From an uncultured Sphingomonadaceae bacterium (GTDB lineage: Bacteria > Pseudomonadota > Alphaproteobacteria > Sphingomonadales > Sphingomonadaceae): a stretch of DNA of 64,000 nucleotides. Positions 60,435 through 64,000 of the stretch are shown piece after piece (position 1 is the stretch's first letter; each line of letters opens with the position of its first letter). The notes under the pieces are model-generated. The model made no database searches. It was not told the origin of the DNA and saw only the letters and a program-made list of their open reading frames with translations. The DNA lies in contig CANLUL010000002.1 of the NCBI GenBank assembly GCA_947494305.1, positions 615,727-679,726 of the forward strand. The letters are read 5' to 3'. The translations under genes were made by a program, and so were the position numbers.

Positions 60435-61985
60435 TCATTGTTTGGCAGATTGCATTCGTTCTCGCTCAATCCTGCGTTGACGTCTTTGCCTAACCAGCCG
60501 CGCAGCCTCAGATGGTGCATAGTACATCCGACCGTCGCCCGACGCTTGAGCCTGCACGATTAATCCTTCTGGCAAAATATGCAGTCGCTCCAGTTTCGCG
60601 TCGATCAATCGTCCACGAAATACAAACCCTTCCAGCGGCTCTGCTTTCAGCCAGTCATCTGCTTTCTTCAGACCATCATTATAGTCTGTGGTGAAATCGT
60701 AGCTAATTTTTCCAATCAGTTCGGCATCAATTTCATCCTTGCTGACCGCGCCGACCATTGCGTTGAACAGCCGGTTGTTGGTGCGACTGATCACCGTTAG
60801 ATTTGAAATTCCGATAGTCTTTTTCGGGATATCCAGTCGGGGCCGGGCAACGATCCAGATTTTCCCTTCAACGTCCCCGAGCCATCGGATTGGTTCCTTG
60901 ACGGTCAAGCCGATACCAATCGCTATCTTGCCGCCATCGACTCCGAAAATCTCAACATCATTGAATCGTGCCTCGGCTGACGAACCATCTTCTAGCCGAA
61001 CCGTTTGGAATGTCCCCAGTTCGAGAGCCTGCTCAACGGGTTTTTGCAAAACTGAATAGGGAATATGAAAAGGCACATTCACAAAAATTCCGCTGGGAGG
61101 CAGATTGCGCATCAAACTGGGTAAGGGTGTGATTTCTGGATCTTCGGGACGCGGGCCAAAAATGGTTCTGGTTTGCGCACGGGTGGCGAGACTGACGATC
61201 AATCGACCACCACGGACTGTGTAACCGGCATAGCCAATTTGTTCGGGTTTAAAGCTCACCCATATTTCCGGGTCAGATTTTGCGCGCGCAGAGGTAAATC
61301 CCTCCCGCCATATGTTCTGGGCCTTTTGACGGGCATTGAGACTGTTGATCAATCGTGGCAGTCGCCGTTCGATTTGTGCTGCTATCTTTCTGACTTCCGG
61401 ATCGACCCGAGATGTGAATTCAATACGCCGATCCAGAAAATCAATGCCCGGCTTTTTTCTCCAGGCATAGTTCACATCGACTTTTGCCGATGGTCTCCAA
61501 TCCCCGCTTAGCGATAAACGCAGATGCATGGTCACCAGCATCGAACCAGTCGCGGTCTCTTTTTTGATGATACCGCCAATATTGCGTGCCTGAACACGGG
61601 CATCAATCGGGATTGTGATTTTCAGTTTCTGACCAGACCCAGTCAGACGAATACGCCCACGGTCGATGTTACCGACCAATGTGCATTTGATATCGGGAAT
61701 CAGTTTTGATTTTGTCTTGAGGCAGATTTTTTGAGGTTCGTTGATGGTAGCGACGCGCCTTGGGATATCTTTGTTCAGCATATCTTCGAATATCTTCAGG
61801 CTGCCACTGACAGGGATGAAGATAGTGGATGTCTGCTTTGCCAGCGTAACCTCTGATCGAATTTCGGTGGGAATGGGTGCAGGAGGTGGTTCTTCGAGGT
61901 TGGAAAAGAACCAAATTGCAGCCCCGGCAACTAGAATTATTAGCGCCGCGATGACCCCGAGCAGGATTTTGACGCCAAGCTTCAT
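60435..61985 (-). CDS. DUF4403 membrane-anchored protein
   Basis: A 516-residue protein. ATG 61985 overlaps the channel gene stop (ATGA). One TM lies at residues 6-29 (KILLGVIAALIILVAGAAIWFF), then PPPAPIPTEIRSEVTLAKQTSTIFIPV begins the DUF4403 domain. FLDRRIEFTSRVDPEVRKIAAQIERRLP and the later EVFGVDGGK-like EIFGVDGGKIAIGIGLTV fit a two-fold beta/helix repeat as in lipid-binding TULIP-like folds. It is probably periplasmic. The C-terminus is basic. Function unknown. Confidence 0.85.
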   Translation of the reverse strand: MKLGVKILLGVIAALIILVAGAAIWFFSNLEEPPPAPIPTEIRSEVTLAKQTSTIFIPVSGSLKIFEDMLNKDIPRRVATINEPQKICLKTKSKLIPDIKCTLVGNIDRGRIRLTGSGQKLKITIPIDARVQARNIGGIIKKETATGSMLVTMHLRLSLSGDWRPSAKVDVNYAWRKKPGIDFLDRRIEFTSRVDPEVRKIAAQIERRLPRLINSLNARQKAQNIWREGFTSARAKSDPEIWVSFKPEQIGYAGYTVRGGRLIVSLATRAQTRTIFGPRPEDPEITPLPSLMRNLPPSGIFVNVPFHIPYSVLQKPVEQALELGTFQTVRLEDGSSAEARFNDVEIFGVDGGKIAIGIGLTVKEPIRWLGDVEGKIWIVARPRLDIPKKTIGISNLTVISRTNNRLFNAMVGAVSKDEIDAELIGKISYDFTTDYNDGLKKADDWLKAEPLEGFVFRGRLIDAKLERLHILPEGLIVQAQASGDGRMYYAPSEAARLVRQRRQRRIERERMQSAKQ

Positions 61986-62410
61986 TGCTCGGTTTGAGCC
62001 GCCCTGAGTCTGGAAATGAATTCTATGAAGAAGGCTGTTGCCAGACTGAACAATATTAGACCGTTGGCTGCGATCAGACCGGAAAGCAGCCGCCATTCTT
62101 TACCAATAACAATGTCACCATACCCCAGCGTCGTCATCGATACGACAGAGAAGTATAGTGCGGTTTCCAGTTCCTGAAATTGACCCAGGATCAGGAACGC
62201 GGATGCCCAAATCCAGACGCCAATACTGATCGCGGCCAGCATCCACAATACCACCATCAGCAAAGCAAGCATGAATTTCAAGAGCTTGCGACCGGTTGTC
62301 AGGCGACTTCCGGCTTTCGACAGGACTGCTGAGGCGATACCAATAAAACTAACTTCAACGACAATAGTTGCGCAGACCAGCCCAGATCCCAAAAGCAATT
62401 GTGATAGCAT
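61982..62410 (-). CDS. two-TM potassium channel protein
   Basis: A 142-residue protein from ATG 62410 (GGGAGAACAGGGACAA upstream). Three to four hydrophobic segments include ATIVVEVSFIGIASAVL and LLMVVLWMLAAISIGVWIW. The pore has the K+ selectivity filter SMTTLGYGDIVIG, preceded by a pore helix (LETALYFSVV). This is the Ion_trans_2 fold. No regulatory RCK domain is attached. It is translationally coupled to the DUF4403 gene downstream, so the two may act together in the envelope. Confidence 0.85.
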   Translation of the reverse strand: MLSQLLLGSGLVCATIVVEVSFIGIASAVLSKAGSRLTTGRKLLKFMLALLMVVLWMLAAISIGVWIWASAFLILGQFQELETALYFSVVSMTTLGYGDIVIGKEWRLLSGLIAANGLILFSLATAFFIEFISRLRAAQTEQ

Positions 62411-62543
62411 TTGTCCCTGTTCTCCCCGACAGTACTTATAGGCCCTTTGGTATAGGGGTGTTTTCAGATAGCTATAAATAGCGCATGATGACAGCGTACA
62501 TTTATTGATTCTCGGGAAGGTCAGGATTTTGGCGGGTTTGCGT

Positions 62544-63605
62544 ATGCATTCAAATGTATTTTCAAAGATTCTTGGTGTCTTGGCTATTGGCATGCTTGCT
62601 TCCTGTTCAGGCGGCGAAGTTGAAGAACCGGAAATCGTCCGACCGGCAAAATTGCATGTTGTCCAAAAATCTGAAGATCGCCTCGAAATCAACTTTCCGG
62701 CAGTGATTGAAGCCAGCGCGTCTTCGACCCTGACATTTCAGGTCGGCGGTTTGCTGCAAAGCCTGCCCATCCGGGAGGGGCAGTTTGTCCGCAAAGGCGG
62801 TGTAATCGGTGTTTTGGACAAAAGGCGATATAACAACGCTGTTGCATCGGCCCGTGCGGAATATGCCAATGCACAATCCGAATATCAAAGCGCGGTTCGG
62901 TTGCTGGAAGAAGATGCGATCGCTCGGATTGCGGTCAACCAACGCCGTGCGAAACGCGATATCGCAAAGGCCAATCTGGACAGCACGTTGAAAGATTTGG
63001 CTGACACAACGTTACGCGCACCCTTTTCGGGCGTGGTCGCGACAAAGCACGCAACGCGGTTTGAAAATGTTCAACCCAATCAGGAGATTGTGACCTTGCA
63101 ATCCACAGGCGAGGTCGAAGCCACGGTCAACGTTCCCAGTAATATAGTTGCACGGATCGATCAGACGAAAGAAGCCCAAGCCTATATTCTGCTCAATGCA
63201 GCACCGGATGTCAGGATTCCGGGCCAGTTTCGATCGGCTGCCACACAAGCAGACACACAGACACAGACTTTTCGCGTTAAATTCGCGTTTAGCCCGCCTC
63301 CCGGATTGAACATACTGCCCGGGATGACCGGTTCGGTTATCGGAAGCCGTGAATTAATAACCGACGGCAAATCGGAGGCGCAAATATCCGTACCGCTCGG
63401 CGCCATTCAGGCCGAAGGTAAAAAACGCTTTGTCTGGGTCGTCAACAAGAAGACCATGAAAGTGAAGAAGCGCGCAGTGCAGGTCGCAGAAGATGTCGGC
63501 GAGGAAGTTTCGATTGTGAGCGGTCTGAAAGCCGGTGAAACCATTGTCGCAGCCGGCGCTGCCTATCTGCACGATGACATGAAAATTCGGCCCTATGAGG
63601 GTTGA
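62544..63605 (+). CDS. RND efflux periplasmic adaptor (MFP)
   Basis: A 353-residue membrane-fusion protein. The signal peptide with lipobox MLASC makes it a lipoprotein adaptor. The lipoyl/hairpin region has FQVGGLLQSLPIREGQFVRKGGVIGVLD and a coiled-coil (AVASARAEYANAQSEYQSAVRLLEE), followed by TLRAPFSGVVATKHATR and the barrel and membrane-proximal domains. ATG 62544 is used; TTG 62529 has a better-spaced GGAAGG and TTG 62505 is also in frame, so the start is uncertain. It pairs with the pump gene 6 bp downstream. Confidence 0.92.
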   Translation: MHSNVFSKILGVLAIGMLASCSGGEVEEPEIVRPAKLHVVQKSEDRLEINFPAVIEASASSTLTFQVGGLLQSLPIREGQFVRKGGVIGVLDKRRYNNAVASARAEYANAQSEYQSAVRLLEEDAIARIAVNQRRAKRDIAKANLDSTLKDLADTTLRAPFSGVVATKHATRFENVQPNQEIVTLQSTGEVEATVNVPSNIVARIDQTKEAQAYILLNAAPDVRIPGQFRSAATQADTQTQTFRVKFAFSPPPGLNILPGMTGSVIGSRELITDGKSEAQISVPLGAIQAEGKKRFVWVVNKKTMKVKKRAVQVAEDVGEEVSIVSGLKAGETIVAAGAAYLHDDMKIRPYEG

Positions 63606-63611
63606 TCGTTA

Positions 63612-64000
63612 ATGCCTGATCTCGCAGAATTTTCGATCAAAAACCGTCTGATAATGTTCATCATTATTGCCCTCTCGGTGGCGGGCGGTTGGTATAGCTA
63701 TCAAAACATCGCGCGGTTCGAAGACCCGGAATTCACTATCCGCACGGCGCAGATTGTGACGTCCTATCCCGGGGCGACGCCGGAAGAAGTTGCAAATGAA
63801 GTGACAGAAACACTGGAGAGCGCGGTTCAGCAACTTCAGGAAGTCGAGGAAATTCGGTCGGTATCCTCTGCAGGGCGTTCGGAAATTAGTGTTGATATTC
63901 TCTATAGTTTCTCTCCAGAAAAATCAGACTTGCAACAAATCTGGAGCAAGCTGAGGAACAAGGTCAATGACGTCCAGAACCGGTTGCCGCCAGGTGTGGA
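63612..64000 (+). CDS. RND efflux pump, AcrB-like (partial)
   Basis: The N-terminal 129 codons of an AcrB/MexB-type RND transporter cut by the right edge. FSIKNRLIMFIIIALSVAGGWYSYQNIARFEDPEF is TM1 and its exit, and IVTSYPGATPEEVANEVTETLESAVQQL is a strong family signature of the porter domain. It is operonic with the adaptor gene. The substrate is not predictable from this part; an outer-membrane factor gene would lie beyond the window or elsewhere. Confidence 0.95.
   Translation, partial: MPDLAEFSIKNRLIMFIIIALSVAGGWYSYQNIARFEDPEFTIRTAQIVTSYPGATPEEVANEVTETLESAVQQLQEVEEIRSVSSAGRSEISVDILYSFSPEKSDLQQIWSKLRNKVNDVQNRLPPGV

Overview
The window looks like a chromosomal segment of an aerobic alphaproteobacterium of the Sphingomonadales, most likely a marine Sphingorhabdus/Parasphingorhabdus/Sphingopyxis-type organism. 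The reasons are the moderate GC content judged by eye, an NDUFA12-type complex I accessory subunit, a DUF2155 lipoprotein, a double cold-shock-domain protein beside recX, a CC_3452-family secreted protein, the hemC-hemD-mitofilin-like order diverging from tsaD-gpsA, and many TonB/oxygenase/esterase genes. Assignments rest on motifs read by eye; no database search was possible.

Layout. 1-7.5 kb: a catabolic-looking minus-strand operon (phytanoyl-CoA dioxygenase, SnoaL-like protein, partial HCCA-isomerase-like protein), a secreted unknown, an MMPL/RND exporter, tRNA-Trp, a PilZ protein, a cupin and a Rieske oxygenase. 7.7-20.3 kb: a second PilZ protein, YbaN-like protein, NhaA, a DUF465 protein, an OxyR-like regulator, Aat in antisense overlap with DUF2155, NDUFA12, DUF192, double-CSD protein, RecX, a fatty acyl-AMP ligase, a GGDEF-EAL protein, a ParA-like ATPase and ArsC. 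20.4-29.9 kb: a TonB siderophore receptor behind Fur-like boxes, a TIR-TM-SH3-YARHG protein, an orphan molybdenum-hydroxylase 2Fe-2S subunit, a small repeat cluster, a class II aldolase, rpsU with two tandem FKBPs, the RSH (p)ppGpp enzyme, and a CC_3452 protein divergent from an HxlR regulator. 30.7-45.7 kb: a LytS/LytTR two-component pair, tadA, rpmB, a phytase-like esterase, a CoA-transferase operon with a HAD-like lipoprotein gene inserted between its subunits, MOSC, two hydrolases, an ABC-2 exporter, queG, EI24 and a PfkB kinase. 45.7-57.3 kb: a polysaccharide flippase, gpsA, tsaD, hemC, hemD, a mitofilin-like protein, thioesterases, oligopeptidase B, an Xaa-Pro aminopeptidase and tRNA-Thr. 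57.3-60.4 kb: a small mobile-type module (DUF3489, DUF2924, large serine recombinase) immediately after tRNA-Thr. 60.4-64 kb: DUF4403, a K+ channel, and an RND efflux adaptor with the start of its pump.

Most of the window is ordinary core genome. The parts that deserve attention are: the membrane-spanning TIR protein; the antisense overlap of aat with the repeat-coding tail of the DUF2155 gene; the OxyR-like regulator that has His in place of the peroxidatic Cys yet sits behind an OxyR-type ATAG-N7-CTAT site; the recombinase module at tRNA-Thr; the HAD-like lipoprotein gene inside the CoA-transferase operon; and the palindrome between the HxlR and CC_3452 genes. No CRISPR array, rRNA operon, insertion sequence or prophage structural gene was seen. 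No gene-free stretch exceeds about 300 bases. The 4887-5147 gap (tRNA-Trp to the first PilZ gene) and the 25580-25718 gap before rpsU show no gene that can be supported.
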